From positions 1-64,000 of IMG/VR virus record IMGVR_UViG_3300037156_000189: 64,000 nt of DNA, one strand, 5' to 3'. Below, in pieces: positions 1 to 8,219 of the stretch; positions within the stretch are counted from its first letter, which is position 1; every line of letters begins with the position of its first letter. The translations under genes were made by a program, and so were the position numbers. Below the pieces are notes generated by a model that searched no databases, had not been told where the DNA came from, and worked only from the letters and a program-made list of their open reading frames with translations. Source of the stretch: a virus.

Positions 1-2
1 CC

Positions 3-3000
3 AATCAAGGTCAAATCTATATAGATAACCTGAATGGACAGATTTATTCCTGCAACGGGACTATCTGGCAAATAGCTTCCACCACCACCGTGCCAGCTTC
101 TCCTTCCTTTGCAATACAGTTTGCTAACTCGGGGGCTACACACTTTCAGGCGGACTCATCTATAACTGTGAATCCAACTACGCACACGTTCACAGCACCG
201 AATGTATCTGCAAGCAACGTTGCGGCTAGCATTGTCAACACGGTCTATTACTCAAACATGTACGCCTCTCTTTCGGCGGGTGTGTCTGCGGCTTGCAACG
301 GTACCGCGCCCGGCAAGCTGGTAGTTCCGGTCGGGACCACCCAAATATCCTCCACTCTGACGATCCCATCGAACTGCCACGTAACCGGCGCAGGCAAAGG
401 GCAGACCATTATCCAAGCGTCTTCCACGTTTCCCGGTGGCGAACTGATCGTCATTCCGACCGGGGCATCGAATGTCACGATTGACGATCTCGCTGCCGAT
501 GGCAACCGTTCGGTAAATTCAGCCGGTATTTGGTGCATCTCTTTGGATGGCGCTTCGGGTGTTGACTTGAAAGGCGTCACGGCTTCGAACTGCCTGAATC
601 AAGGTGTTCGGCTCATCGGCAACAATGCCCACGTGCACATCGAAGATTCGGAAATATTCAACAACGGCTCTGCGGCTGCTAGTTCTCAATCCGGGGGTGG
701 AATCTCCGTGCAGTACTATACGGGGCTTGGAACAGCCTCGGACGTGTTGATCTCGCACAATAAGATTCACGACAATAACACAGGTATCCTTGTCAGTGGC
801 AGTGGGGTGGTTGGACAGGATGTGAACGGAGTCACCATCTCGGAAAATCACATCTACAGTAATGCCAACGATGCCGTCAGCATAGGCGCATCTAATGTGG
901 CGGGCGGAAACATCAACGGGCTGGTGGTGACAGGGAACGAAATCAACTGCAATGGCTGGCCACCGTCCGGGGCGGGATTTTCTGTTTCCTGCACTCCCGG
1001 ATTTCAGCAGAACGGTGCAAGTCAATCGCAGGGCGGTGTAGGGGTGGACCTCATCCAGCAGGGACTCGGCACGATCAACCGGCCCATCGTGAGCTTAAAC
1101 AATATCCACGACAACGTGTTTGAAGGGATCGCCCCCACCACGAACATCACGCCTATTGTGAGTACGTCGGGAACTGCGGTTAGCTGGGTGTCTGGTCCAC
1201 ATTTCAATGTCAATCTCAAGGCTTATCAGCCAGTGATTATCAATGGAACCAATTACTTCTTATCGTCGGTAGGCAGCACAACATCGGCAACTCTGACAAC
1301 CTCCGCAGGAACGCAGACTTCGGTAACTTCCAATTTCCCTGGCTATATGGGGGGCACATTCACCGGCAATACCATCGTGAACAGCGGCAATGGCAACATG
1401 GGATTCGGGGGCGTTGGCCCCTGTATCTACAACGCCTTCTCCGATTCCAACGTCTTCACCGGCAATGTGGGGGTTGGCTGCTGGCTTGAGGGCTTCGAGG
1501 ACTTCTACTCCAGTTTCACAATCCACAACGGCGACAAAGCGTATAGCAACGGCGTAGGTGGAGCCGCACTTAGAACGAGTGGCTTCAACAACTTCTTTGG
1601 CCTTAGTAATTCCTATGCCGACATTGGCACGTGGGATGTGACAAGTTCTCCCTCGCAGACCGTTGGTTGGAAAAACAGTGGCACCAATGCCTCGATCACA
1701 TCGAATCAGATTTATGCAACGACGCCGATATCCGATTTAGGAACACTGACTACTTCCCTGATAAACGGCAACGTTGCGGCTAGCACTATGGTAACTACGC
1801 CAAAGGTAAACGGATACGTCTATGCTAGTCAATTTGCCACAAGCGGAACGGGGACTCCCAGCAGCCCTTGGACATCTGCAAGCGGCACAGGTGGTATACA
1901 GGAAGCCATCAATAGCCTGCCGGTTACGACGGGCAACGCGGCAGCCCGCACGGTATACATCTCATCCGGCTATTACCTCATCACCGCGAATATTTTGATT
2001 ACTACGCCAGTAACCCTCCGTGGTGCGGGGTGGGACAGCGTTTTATATGTCTCATCTTCACTAGGCTCTACGACGGACGTGATAAATGTCACCCCCACGT
2101 CTTCCGCAGAGATGAAGGGCATCACCCTTGAGGACTTCGCTATTATCCCTCAATCAGGAACGCCGGGGAGATATGGAATTAACTTTGACGGGTCGAACAA
2201 TGTAATTGTGGATGGCGTGATACGGCATGTGAGTGTCCACCCTCTCGGGAGCTATGCGTTTTATGCGTATTCCAGCGGCCCGAGCGCATGGTATGGCACC
2301 CCATCTCACTTCACGATTGAAGAGTCCAATCTTCTCGGCGGTATCTCGTGTACCACTTGCGGCGATAACGTTCTAATTAAGCATAATCTGCTGGGTCTAA
2401 ATGGTACCAACACCTTTGATTTTGTCGCGGGTGGGACCAGTTTTGTGTTTGAGAATAACCTCGTAACCAACTCCGGGGGAACATACTTTGGTGGGGCAAC
2501 TCAAGTAACATCCTTGCAAATCCAGAACAATGAGTTTGAGACAGAACCGGGGTTCACCGGGTCAAACAGTTCTGTTCTTGATTTAGATGGGCCGGTGTAC
2601 GCTGGTTCTGTCTCAGGAAACTCTTTTCAGGTTGTAAACGGCATCACTGCGAATGGGTTGCGCCTGAATAACACAGTGGGGGTTACGGTTGAACACAACA
2701 ACTTTATGCGCGGCGCAACGACATCCAGCGACATCCTTGCTACCTCTACCTCTGCCCACAACCACATCGGCGTGAACTATTGGGTCAACGGACCACCTTA
2801 TACCTCGATGTTCAACGATTCTGGATCAGGTAATGTGTTCTACCCCGATTACAGTGCCATAACTGGCTTTGCTGGACCTCTCTTAGGTAATAACACGGCA
2901 TTCAACGCTATTGATGGCTCCGGGGTTGTGCATCCGTTGTTAAAAGTTGATAGTTCAAGCATCGTGTATTACTACGGCAATGCTGGCGTTCGTACAGTAG

Positions 3001-3473
3001 AAAGCGTACCCGGCTTGAACTATTGGTTTAATGGCAGTGCCAACAGCCAAATCTTCATGGTGAGCGGGTTATATGCTGTCGGTACCCAGCCGTCGCAGGT
3101 CGCACAATCGGCATCTTACGCCGCCTTTTATAACATTGCACTGACACAGATGCTGATGTCCCGCACATTGCCGACAGTGGGCAGCGGGTTTGGGACGGGC
3201 GCATTCGTCGCTGCTGGCAACGGTACGGCGGTCTTTACCGTAAACGTGGGCACCGGAGGGACGGCCACAAGCGGAGTCATTTCATTACCCACGGCGGCAC
3301 AGGGGTGGGGTTGTACTTGTGCAGACACATCCACAACGTCAGCCACGGTTTTTATGACCAAGCAGACAGCCTCGTCAACCACCAGTTGCACGGTCGGTAA
3401 CTTCAATACGAGTGGTGTGGCGGCAGCGTGGGCGTCAACTGATTACCTCTCCTGCAAGGCGTTGGCATACTAG
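3..3473 (+). CDS. Tail fibre / depolymerase, right-handed beta-helix (5' partial)
   Basis: Likely a receptor-binding or capsule-degrading tail appendage. The frame is open to the left edge, so the N-terminus is missing and the first possible internal start (GTG 90) is not the real one. At least 1157 residues are seen. Short Gly/Asn/Ser-rich repeats with alternating V-I-N patterns (for example GVTISENHIYSN and VVTGNEINCN) are typical of parallel beta-helix pectate-lyase-like fibres. Two such regions are visible, around residues 80-400 and 590-900. The C-terminus is a Cys/Thr-rich beta domain. No signal peptide can be judged. The carbohydrate target is unknown. Confidence 0.8.
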   Translation, partial: NQGQIYIDNLNGQIYSCNGTIWQIASTTTVPASPSFAIQFANSGATHFQADSSITVNPTTHTFTAPNVSASNVAASIVNTVYYSNMYASLSAGVSAACNGTAPGKLVVPVGTTQISSTLTIPSNCHVTGAGKGQTIIQASSTFPGGELIVIPTGASNVTIDDLAADGNRSVNSAGIWCISLDGASGVDLKGVTASNCLNQGVRLIGNNAHVHIEDSEIFNNGSAAASSQSGGGISVQYYTGLGTASDVLISHNKIHDNNTGILVSGSGVVGQDVNGVTISENHIYSNANDAVSIGASNVAGGNINGLVVTGNEINCNGWPPSGAGFSVSCTPGFQQNGASQSQGGVGVDLIQQGLGTINRPIVSLNNIHDNVFEGIAPTTNITPIVSTSGTAVSWVSGPHFNVNLKAYQPVIINGTNYFLSSVGSTTSATLTTSAGTQTSVTSNFPGYMGGTFTGNTIVNSGNGNMGFGGVGPCIYNAFSDSNVFTGNVGVGCWLEGFEDFYSSFTIHNGDKAYSNGVGGAALRTSGFNNFFGLSNSYADIGTWDVTSSPSQTVGWKNSGTNASITSNQIYATTPISDLGTLTTSLINGNVAASTMVTTPKVNGYVYASQFATSGTGTPSSPWTSASGTGGIQEAINSLPVTTGNAAARTVYISSGYYLITANILITTPVTLRGAGWDSVLYVSSSLGSTTDVINVTPTSSAEMKGITLEDFAIIPQSGTPGRYGINFDGSNNVIVDGVIRHVSVHPLGSYAFYAYSSGPSAWYGTPSHFTIEESNLLGGISCTTCGDNVLIKHNLLGLNGTNTFDFVAGGTSFVFENNLVTNSGGTYFGGATQVTSLQIQNNEFETEPGFTGSNSSVLDLDGPVYAGSVSGNSFQVVNGITANGLRLNNTVGVTVEHNNFMRGATTSSDILATSTSAHNHIGVNYWVNGPPYTSMFNDSGSGNVFYPDYSAITGFAGPLLGNNTAFNAIDGSGVVHPLLKVDSSSIVYYYGNAGVRTVESVPGLNYWFNGSANSQIFMVSGLYAVGTQPSQVAQSASYAAFYNIALTQMLMSRTLPTVGSGFGTGAFVAAGNGTAVFTVNVGTGGTATSGVISLPTAAQGWGCTCADTSTTSATVFMTKQTASSTTSCTVGNFNTSGVAAAWASTDYLSCKALAY

Positions 3474-3512
3474 CAACGTGGTTGAGGGCGCAGCGGTACC
3501 CTGAGGAGCAAT

Positions 3513-4190
3513 ATGCAAACAACCTTCGATCAGATTCAAGCGATGCCGGGATGGGGTTTCCATCTTCCGAACGATGGCAGCAAGATCGGTGGAGTCCAGC
3601 CCACAACCTACGGCTTCGAGCAGGGGTTGCCGGAAGATGAGCAGGCGATGCTTATATTCGTGGGCGGCGTTGCCTACGCGACCTACGAGGTTTACAAGTC
3701 AATTCCTCTGCCGGTGAGCACGGTCAACCCCTCCATCGTGGGCGCAATTCTGAGTTTCGACCTAATGCCAGATGCGCGGGTTCCGCTGGGCAATGAGATC
3801 GTGGAGACTGACTTCCTGTACACTTCTTCGGCCGGCCTGACGCACAACTGCTCAGTGCAGCGCAACTTCGTCGAGAAGGAGATGATGCAGGTTTCCGACC
3901 AGACCGGCCACTGGCTCGATAGCGGTTTCACAGCACCGCCGTTGACTGCGGATGTTTGGCATACGCACAAGTTCTACTACAGTTTCGACCTGAACAAAGG
4001 GCGCTACGGTACTCAGGCGATGCAGATTGACGGCTCGCTCGGCATTGTGCCTTTTCAGTTGCAGGGCCTGACGCCGATTGCAAAAGGTTGGGCTCCGGGT
4101 ATGATGATTCAGTTGCAGACCACATTGAACTCGAAGCAAGGGGCATCCTCGATCAAGGTGCGGAATATGCGTTTGGTAATATCGCAATGA
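3513..4190 (+). CDS. Putative carbohydrate-binding appendage protein
   Basis: A 225-residue protein 40 bp after the fibre gene with a good ribosome site (GAGGAGCAAT then ATG). The sequence is beta-rich with alternating aromatic strands and no membrane segment or signal. Phrases such as WHTHKFYYSFDLNKGRYG and the C-terminal IKVRNMRLVISQ resemble concanavalin-like jelly-roll domains on phage tails. This fold guess comes from pattern only. Its position next to the beta-helix fibre suggests a receptor-binding or fibre accessory role. It overlaps the next gene by ATGA. Confidence 0.75.
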   Translation: MQTTFDQIQAMPGWGFHLPNDGSKIGGVQPTTYGFEQGLPEDEQAMLIFVGGVAYATYEVYKSIPLPVSTVNPSIVGAILSFDLMPDARVPLGNEIVETDFLYTSSAGLTHNCSVQRNFVEKEMMQVSDQTGHWLDSGFTAPPLTADVWHTHKFYYSFDLNKGRYGTQAMQIDGSLGIVPFQLQGLTPIAKGWAPGMMIQLQTTLNSKQGASSIKVRNMRLVISQ

Positions 4191-4348
4191 GGAATCCCGC
4201 GCTGGAACTGCTTGCCGACTTCGATAACTTGCACGACAGGATGCAAGATTTGCCACATCACGGCTTTACGCCGCTATGGATGCTGAAGCGGTTGGATGCT
4301 CTGATTGAACGTCTGGAAGAACTACAGAGAGGGCCTCAGTGCCGATGA
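4187..4348 (+). CDS. Small hypothetical protein, helical
   Basis: A 53-residue protein whose ATG overlaps the preceding stop (ATGA), indicating translational coupling. The sequence (MRNPALELLADFDNLHDRM at the start) is predicted helical and charged, with a Leu-rich C-terminal helix and no Cys or membrane segment. Function unknown. A longer upstream start in this frame would run through the previous gene and is rejected. Confidence 0.6.
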   Translation: MRNPALELLADFDNLHDRMQDLPHHGFTPLWMLKRLDALIERLEELQRGPQCR

Positions 4349-4377
4349 AGGAAGATAAGCGAAGTAGAGGATAGTTC

Positions 4378-4611
4378 ATGGAAAAAATTATCTCAATTCG
4401 AGATACACCGCTCAAGAATTGCATCGGAGCGCGGATTCTAGACATAACCGGAGTCGATACCGAAGACTTCCTAGCAGGCGAAGACAATACAATCTACTTT
4501 CATCTCGACAATGGCGAAACTTTATATGCCACGATGGGTGTAGATGGTCAAAATCTTCTTGGTATGCTGAACATGGAAGCGCCTGAAGGTGAAGATGAAC
4601 AGTCCGTCTAA
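4378..4611 (+). CDS. Hypothetical acidic protein
   Basis: A 77-residue acidic protein 29 bp after the previous gene, with AGAGG upstream of the ATG. It contains a TIYFHLDNGETLYATMG segment that reads as a small beta sheet, and an acidic tail EAPEGEDEQSV. No family is recognised. It overlaps the next gene by 17 bp in another frame. Confidence 0.65.
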   Translation: MEKIISIRDTPLKNCIGARILDITGVDTEDFLAGEDNTIYFHLDNGETLYATMGVDGQNLLGMLNMEAPEGEDEQSV

Positions 4612-4759
4612 CAAGCCGAAACCCCCGAAGAAGCGTTTTACGCGCAAGCGTAACCAGCCGCTAGACCTGGTACCTGGGGAACCGCGAGAATTGACGCCGG
4701 AAGAGAACGCGAAGCTGGACAGAAAACTGCTCCAGTGGAAGAGGGAGCAGGGCCTATGA
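4595..4759 (+). CDS. Small basic hypothetical protein
   Basis: A 54-residue protein starting inside the end of the preceding gene, with AAGGTGAAG upstream of the ATG, and ending in an ATGA overlap with the next gene. The N-terminal half is Lys/Arg/Pro-rich (KPKPPKKRFTRKRN), the C-terminal half a charged helix (LTPEENAKLDRKLLQWKREQ). Both junctions are tight, which supports it as real. Function unknown. The basic tail could bind nucleic acid or membrane, which is inference. Confidence 0.6.
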   Translation: MNSPSNKPKPPKKRFTRKRNQPLDLVPGEPRELTPEENAKLDRKLLQWKREQGL

Positions 4760-5277
4760 CGGATGCGAGTAACGGCACCAATATAGACCCGACTCAAAAT
4801 GTCAAAGAACTCGTCAATCTTCAAATGCGGCGGCAGGATGATCTCCGCGATGCGGAAGGGCGTAGGACCAACGATCTGCGGGAGGCTGAGTCAAGACGAG
4901 TGAACGAAGCTCTTGCGCTGACCTCATCTTATGAGGAAAAGCTCAGGCTGGCTGAAGCGAAGAGAATTGACGCCATCCGCGCCGTCGATGTGAATGCTGT
5001 TTCAATTGCTAACGAGCGGGCCGTCCAGCAGGCAGCGGTATTGCAGACTCAGGTTGCATCCTCGGCAGAGGCGCTGAGGGGACTGGTTGCTACCACCGCT
5101 TCGACCATTGCCCAGCAACTGCAGCAACTCACCACCCAGATTACCGAACGCCTTGCCGCTGTCGAGAAAGCGCAATACGAGGGGCAGGGGCGTGGCGGCG
5201 GGCTCAAAGACTTCTACGGGTGGCTTGTCGGGCTCGTAGGTCTAGGGCTCTATTTGTGGTCAAAGATGAGCAAGTGA
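4756..5277 (+). CDS. Coiled-coil protein with C-terminal membrane anchor
   Basis: A 173-residue protein. Residues about 15-150 are a long charged coiled coil with repeats of RR-DDLRDAE, RRTNDLREAE and RRVNEA type. A single C-terminal membrane segment follows (FYGWLVGLVGLGLYLW) with a short KMSK tail. This architecture is common in phage genomes next to lysis genes, but its biochemical role is unknown. With the small membrane proteins around it, it may be part of the lysis or superinfection-exclusion machinery. Start at 4756 fixed by the ATGA overlap. Confidence 0.75.
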   Translation: MTDASNGTNIDPTQNVKELVNLQMRRQDDLRDAEGRRTNDLREAESRRVNEALALTSSYEEKLRLAEAKRIDAIRAVDVNAVSIANERAVQQAAVLQTQVASSAEALRGLVATTASTIAQQLQQLTTQITERLAAVEKAQYEGQGRGGGLKDFYGWLVGLVGLGLYLWSKMSK

Positions 5278-5351
5278 TGAAAAGGGGAACCGCCTAGTGC
5301 AGTAATAGCGAACCCGAAAGGGCGGCGGAGTAGTAGACCAAGGGGCTACCA

Positions 5352-5864
5352 GTGGCAACTAAACTATCTGAGGCTGAAATGAAACGTATCGCCGCAGAAG
5401 AGGTCAGAACGGAACTAGCACCCGTATTGGCAGCGCTTGCCAAGCTCAACTCTTGGAAGCTATCACTGTGGGCAAATGGCTCTGGCGGTCCCCCTGGATA
5501 TTTAGAAAAAGCGCGTCAGGAAGACGATGAGCGTTATGGGCGATTGTTGGCGATGGCCCAGGAATCAAGTGCGGCCCGAACCTGCATGAATAATTTTATG
5601 TCTCTCCATGAAGATCGAGAGAAGCGATGGGATGAAACCAAGTCGAAACTGTTCAAGATTGGATGGAAGGCGGCAGTCGGCTTATTTGCTGTCTTCATGG
5701 CCGTTATGGGATGGGCCTATCACGCAACTGCTCCGGTTCTGAAGATTCTTTGGGAAGACTATCTTCGCGCCCATCCGATTGCTGAGCAGAAGTTGAAAAC
5801 GCTCTCCTATAATCCAGAGTGTGTAGTTGTAGCGTCTGAAGCCGCACTTCCGAATATGAGGTAA
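5352..5864 (+). CDS. Membrane protein, possible holin-module component
   Basis: A 170-residue protein with a GTG start after AAGGGGCTACCA. The N-terminal 90 residues are a charged helix, followed by one strong membrane segment near residues 104-122 (KAAVGLFAVFMAVMGWAY) and a C-terminal domain of about 45 residues. It lies between two other small membrane genes at the end of the late operon. That position fits a lysis accessory protein. No endolysin is recognisable in the window, so the lysis assignment is contextual only. Confidence 0.7.
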   Translation: MATKLSEAEMKRIAAEEVRTELAPVLAALAKLNSWKLSLWANGSGGPPGYLEKARQEDDERYGRLLAMAQESSAARTCMNNFMSLHEDREKRWDETKSKLFKIGWKAAVGLFAVFMAVMGWAYHATAPVLKILWEDYLRAHPIAEQKLKTLSYNPECVVVASEAALPNMR

Positions 5865-5867
5865 GAT

Positions 5868-6008
5868 ATGGGCACGAAACCAAATCAGCCGCTCCCGCCA
5901 GATCCGAATAACCCGAACCCAACTCCTCAACCTCAACCGCAACCGTGCAGCCAACCGCAGCGGTACGACCTTTTCGAGAAGGCGTACAATCCTTTACGTG
6001 TACCATAA
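5868..6008 (+). CDS. Pro/Gln-rich small protein
   Basis: A 46-residue protein starting 3 bp after the preceding stop. Residues 5-32 are almost entirely Pro, Asn, Gln and Thr (for example NPNPTPQPQPQPCSQP), followed by QRYDLFEKAYNPLRVP. A single Cys is present. Such Pro-rich short proteins next to membrane genes can be outer-membrane spanin subunits, but no lipobox is visible here, so that role is not supported. A strong terminator follows 10 bp later. Confidence 0.55.
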   Translation: MGTKPNQPLPPDPNNPNPTPQPQPQPCSQPQRYDLFEKAYNPLRVP

Positions 6009-6017
6009 AACCGGCTT

Positions 6018-6048
6018 GGGGGTGCTTACAGGGCGCCCCCGATTTTTT
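6018..6048 (+). terminator. Rho-independent terminator
   Basis: An 8-bp GC-rich stem (GGGGGTGC with GCGCCCCC, one G-U pair) and 7-nt loop followed by six T. It ends the fibre-to-lysis transcript, although the next gene starts 12 bp later, so read-through is likely needed or a promoter overlaps. Confidence 0.8.
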
Positions 6049-6059
6049 GAAAGGAAACC

Positions 6060-6359
6060 GTGAACTGGAAAGGCTGGATTTACTCGCTGATTTCCGCAGG
6101 AATCGGAGGCGCAGCTAGTGCCCTTGGCGGCGCTGTTGTGGCCCCATCGGTATTCAACTTCACGCCCACTGGCCTGCAAAAACTAGGGGAACTGGCGATT
6201 TTCGGATTCGCTGTTCCGGTACTCGCGTACCTAAAGACATCTCCGCTGCCGCCAGAATCGCAAGTTACGACCGTACAGAACGTGCAGACCAGCACAACGA
6301 CGGTCACCCCTGTTCCTATGCCAGCGCCGCCGTCTACAGCAAACACTTCCACAAAGTAA
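6060..6359 (+). CDS. Small two-segment membrane protein, holin candidate
   Basis: A 99-residue protein with a GTG start preceded by GAAAGGAAACC. It has two hydrophobic segments, near residues 8-28 (SLISAGIGGAASALGGAVV) and 42-59 (LGELAIFGFAVPVLAYL). The C-terminal tail from about residue 62 is Pro/Thr/Val-rich and unstructured. Size and topology match class II holins, which form the membrane lesion that releases endolysin. No endolysin is adjacent, so the name rests on topology and position. Confidence 0.65.
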   Translation: MNWKGWIYSLISAGIGGAASALGGAVVAPSVFNFTPTGLQKLGELAIFGFAVPVLAYLKTSPLPPESQVTTVQNVQTSTTTVTPVPMPAPPSTANTSTK

Positions 6360-6370
6360 AGGAGCCTCAC

Positions 6371-6892
6371 ATGTGTACCAACGCCACAAAGACCGCCGCT
6401 AGCCTCATGCTGGCAATCGAGCCAACTATCAAGAGCCTGCTTACTCTCACAGGCATCATCAACACGCCGCAAGGCATCGCGGCTATGGCTGCATACAACG
6501 CCGCACTGACCGCCCTACAGGGCTGGCAATCAGGAACCGCAGCACAGACTGTGCTCGAATTGATGGCCGCATTCCAGTCCGTCTTCAACACGCTTCCGAT
6601 TCCTGCCACGTATCAAGTGCTCGTGAACATCATCCTTGCGGGCATTGAAACCGTGATCGGCGTTCTGACCGCAAACAGCCCTGCGCCCGCCGCGCCCGTT
6701 GGCGTCAAAGCACACGCGGATACTCAGGCTATGCACGCTTCGTTCGTTGCAATGGATACCACGTCGAAGGTCGAAGCTCTGGTCCCCGGCTTCAAGCGCA
6801 GCATTTGGCACTCCCCGGAATCGCAGTACAACAAGGCGTGGGACAACGCAGTGACCACCGGCGGATTCGATTCGAGCCTGAAAGTAGCGTAA
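6371..6892 (+). CDS. Hypothetical Ala-rich protein
   Basis: A 173-residue protein with AAAGGAGCCTCAC before its ATG. It is mostly helical and rich in Ala, Thr and Leu. A hydrophobic stretch (YQVLVNIILAGIETVIGVL, residues about 76-95) could be a membrane or buried helix. The C-terminal 45 residues are more polar, ending in DSSLKVA. No family is recognised. It is the last rightward gene before a terminator and faces convergent genes. Confidence 0.7.
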   Translation: MCTNATKTAASLMLAIEPTIKSLLTLTGIINTPQGIAAMAAYNAALTALQGWQSGTAAQTVLELMAAFQSVFNTLPIPATYQVLVNIILAGIETVIGVLTANSPAPAAPVGVKAHADTQAMHASFVAMDTTSKVEALVPGFKRSIWHSPESQYNKAWDNAVTTGGFDSSLKVA

Positions 6893-6916
6893 GATTCAGA
6901 CAGACAACATCGGTTT

Positions 6917-6945
6917 GGGGCGGCTTTCGAGTCGCCCCTATTTTT
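6917..6945 (+). terminator. Strong terminator with TTCG tetraloop
   Basis: Perfect 9-bp stem (one G-U) around a TTCG loop, 6917-6938, then a T-rich run to 6945. It closes the rightward late operon. The stop codon of the convergent leftward Cys-rich gene lies within its 3' side, so the hairpin may serve both directions. Confidence 0.9.
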
Positions 6946-7087
6946 GCGCCCTCTTCCCGCACTTCACGCATGTGCAAGCCTTCATGGTGCAGCGGTTGCA
7001 TTCGCCGGCCTTACAGCGGTAGCAGATGCGCGGAGCCCGCAGTTCGCGGTGGATTGGCAGCTTGATGCAGCGGGAGGGTGTGCTCAT
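6938..7087 (-). CDS. Small Cys-rich zinc-binding protein
   Basis: A 49-residue protein with eight Cys. A CYRCKAGECNRC segment is followed by a CTCVKC pair near the C-terminus, a pattern expected for two small zinc knuckles. Its ATG overlaps the upstream stop by ATGA. The reading frame ends inside the convergent terminator, where its TAG uses the terminator's 3' flank. Function unknown; small zinc ribbons of this kind often bind nucleic acid. Confidence 0.65.
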   Translation of the reverse strand: MSTPSRCIKLPIHRELRAPRICYRCKAGECNRCTMKACTCVKCGKRAQK

Positions 7088-7278
7088 GCCAAATCACCCT
7101 TTGTTGGATCATCGTTCGGCCCTTTGCATGGGCGCATCAGTTGTGCATAAACCTCGTCAGAAGACAGCGTGTTACCTTCCTCGGGAGGCTTGCTCACGAT
7201 CTTAGCTACGGCCGCGTTCTGCGTCACTTGCAGCCAAAGGTTGTTCAGATCCAATGGTGGTCTTGGTTCGTTGCTCAT
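7084..7278 (-). CDS. Hypothetical protein
   Basis: A 64-residue protein (starts MSNEPRPPLDLNNLWLQVTQ). Its start overlaps the end of the upstream gene by 4 bp. The upstream gene's C-terminal codons supply GGAG as ribosome site. Charged and without Cys or membrane segment. Function unknown. The longer frame upstream of this ATG is a shadow of the neighbouring gene. Confidence 0.65.
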   Translation of the reverse strand: MSNEPRPPLDLNNLWLQVTQNAAVAKIVSKPPEEGNTLSSDEVYAQLMRPCKGPNDDPTKGDLA

Positions 7279-7697
7279 GGCTGCTCCTGCGGTAGCGCAT
7301 CCTCGTCGTATTCCGTTTGCGCTTTGCGATCGGCCTCTTCCTCTTCTGGCGTGATTTGTTTCCGGCACTCGACGCAGAGAGTCTCGTCGCTGTAGTACCC
7401 GGAATCGCACTCGACGCAAATCTCCTTGCCGCAATCAACGCATGTGGAGTCAATGGCATTCTCTTTGCAGAGATCACATATCCTATCGCTCACTGAGCCT
7501 TCCAGCCGCTCGCACTTCGCCACCAGTGCCCTCACAGCATCTGCAATGCTTCCAGAGTGCGTCTGCGGTCCCAGTGCCTCAGTAATCTGCGCCATATCTT
7601 CAGAGGCATCGCGGAGCAGGTTGTTGGTGCTCTCTACCTGCGCTTCAAGGTCACGAATTATGGTCATTGCAGTTTCAAAATCAGGAATTGCTCCCAT
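7275..7697 (-). CDS. Coiled-coil and zinc-ribbon protein
   Basis: A 140-residue protein. Residues 1-70 form a charged helix/coiled coil. Residues 72-110 hold four CxxC-type pairs (CDLC, CVDC, CVEC and CVEC), likely a double zinc ribbon. An acidic tail ends in EEADRKAQTEYDEDALPQEQ. Its first 20 residues (MGAIPDFETAMTIIRDLEAQ) are identical to those of the next upstream gene, because 89 bp around the start are duplicated. Function unknown. Confidence 0.75.
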   Translation of the reverse strand: MGAIPDFETAMTIIRDLEAQVESTNNLLRDASEDMAQITEALGPQTHSGSIADAVRALVAKCERLEGSVSDRICDLCKENAIDSTCVDCGKEICVECDSGYYSDETLCVECRKQITPEEEEADRKAQTEYDEDALPQEQP

Positions 7698-7722
7698 TAC
7701 CTATCCTCCTTGGCGCGGTCTG
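7634..7722 (-). repeat. 89-bp direct repeat, copy A
   Basis: Near-identical to 7914-8002, with two single-base indels and a few substitutions at the edge. It spans the ribosome site (AAGGAGGATAG), start codon and first 20 codons of the zinc-ribbon gene, plus the last codons of the gene upstream. Confidence 0.95.
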
Positions 7723-7977
7723 TATGTTCTCAGCAGCGCGGCCCTCGTACAGTGCAGGCCATTGCGGTTGATTGGGCCACGCGTCAGCGCAAGCAATCTT
7801 CAATGCTTCTTTCAGCACCACAACCTGAGCCTCAGCTACGGCGAAGTCCTCTTTCAGACAGCGGATCGTTTCCTTGCTCATGCTCCAGTCAAGACGGGCA
7901 AGGTCGTCTGCCGCTACCTGCGCTTCAAGGTCACGAATTATGGTCATTGCAGTTTCAAAATCAGGAATTGCTCCCAT
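7681..7977 (-). CDS. Hypothetical coiled-coil protein with duplicated N-terminus
   Basis: A 98-residue protein sharing its first 20 residues exactly with the downstream zinc-ribbon protein. After the shared part it diverges into a helical region (MSKETIRCLKEDFAVAEAQV) without the Cys pairs. It overlaps both neighbours by 17 bp. The overlap on each side is the same because the repeat carries the junction. Function unknown. Confidence 0.65.
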   Translation of the reverse strand: MGAIPDFETAMTIIRDLEAQVAADDLARLDWSMSKETIRCLKEDFAVAEAQVVVLKEALKIACADAWPNQPQWPALYEGRAAENIQTAPRRIGNGSNS

Positions 7978-8002
7978 TACTATCCTCCTTTGGCGCGGTC
8001 TG
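7914..8002 (-). repeat. 89-bp direct repeat, copy B
   Basis: Partner of 7634-7722. A third, shorter match to its ribosome-site end (CCTCCTTTGGCGCG then TCTGGG, allowing one mismatch) lies at about 8135-8154 in front of the next gene. The start module therefore looks copied more than once. Confidence 0.95.
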
Positions 8003-8128
8003 GGATTCAATAGCGCGCGCGATGCGGTTGAGTGTGTTTATCGTAAAAACAAAACCTATACTGACAGCTAACAACAAAAGTAAGAGTTCAGGGATTAAAT
8101 CACGGACGGCTGACTCTAGCTCATTCAC
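7961..8128 (-). CDS. Small single-pass membrane protein
   Basis: A 55-residue protein from a GTG start preceded by AAAGGAGGCGGAAC. Residues 11-30 are a strong membrane segment (LIPELLLLLLAVSIGFVFTI) with a charged tail. It overlaps the genes on both sides. The in-frame tail NGSNS arises inside the 89-bp repeat and is shared with its neighbour's C-terminus. Function unknown. Confidence 0.6.
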   Translation of the reverse strand: MNELESAVRDLIPELLLLLLAVSIGFVFTINTLNRIARAIESQTAPKEDSNGSNS

Positions 8129-8219
8129 GTTCCGCCTCCTTTGGCGCGATCTGGGCGATGGCAGTCGGCTCCATCGCTTCCACGAACGCAGTCCATGCCG
8201 CTCTGTCTCGGTCGCTCAT
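8121..8219 (-). CDS. Very small hypothetical protein
   Basis: A 32-residue protein (MSDRDRAAWTAFVEAMEPTA at the start) overlapping the upstream stop by ATGA and the downstream GTG by 8 bp. Its codons include the AAAGGAGG ribosome site of the next gene, so it may exist mainly as a coupling leader. Supported by junction logic only. Confidence 0.45.
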   Translation of the reverse strand: MSDRDRAAWTAFVEAMEPTAIAQIAPKEAERE

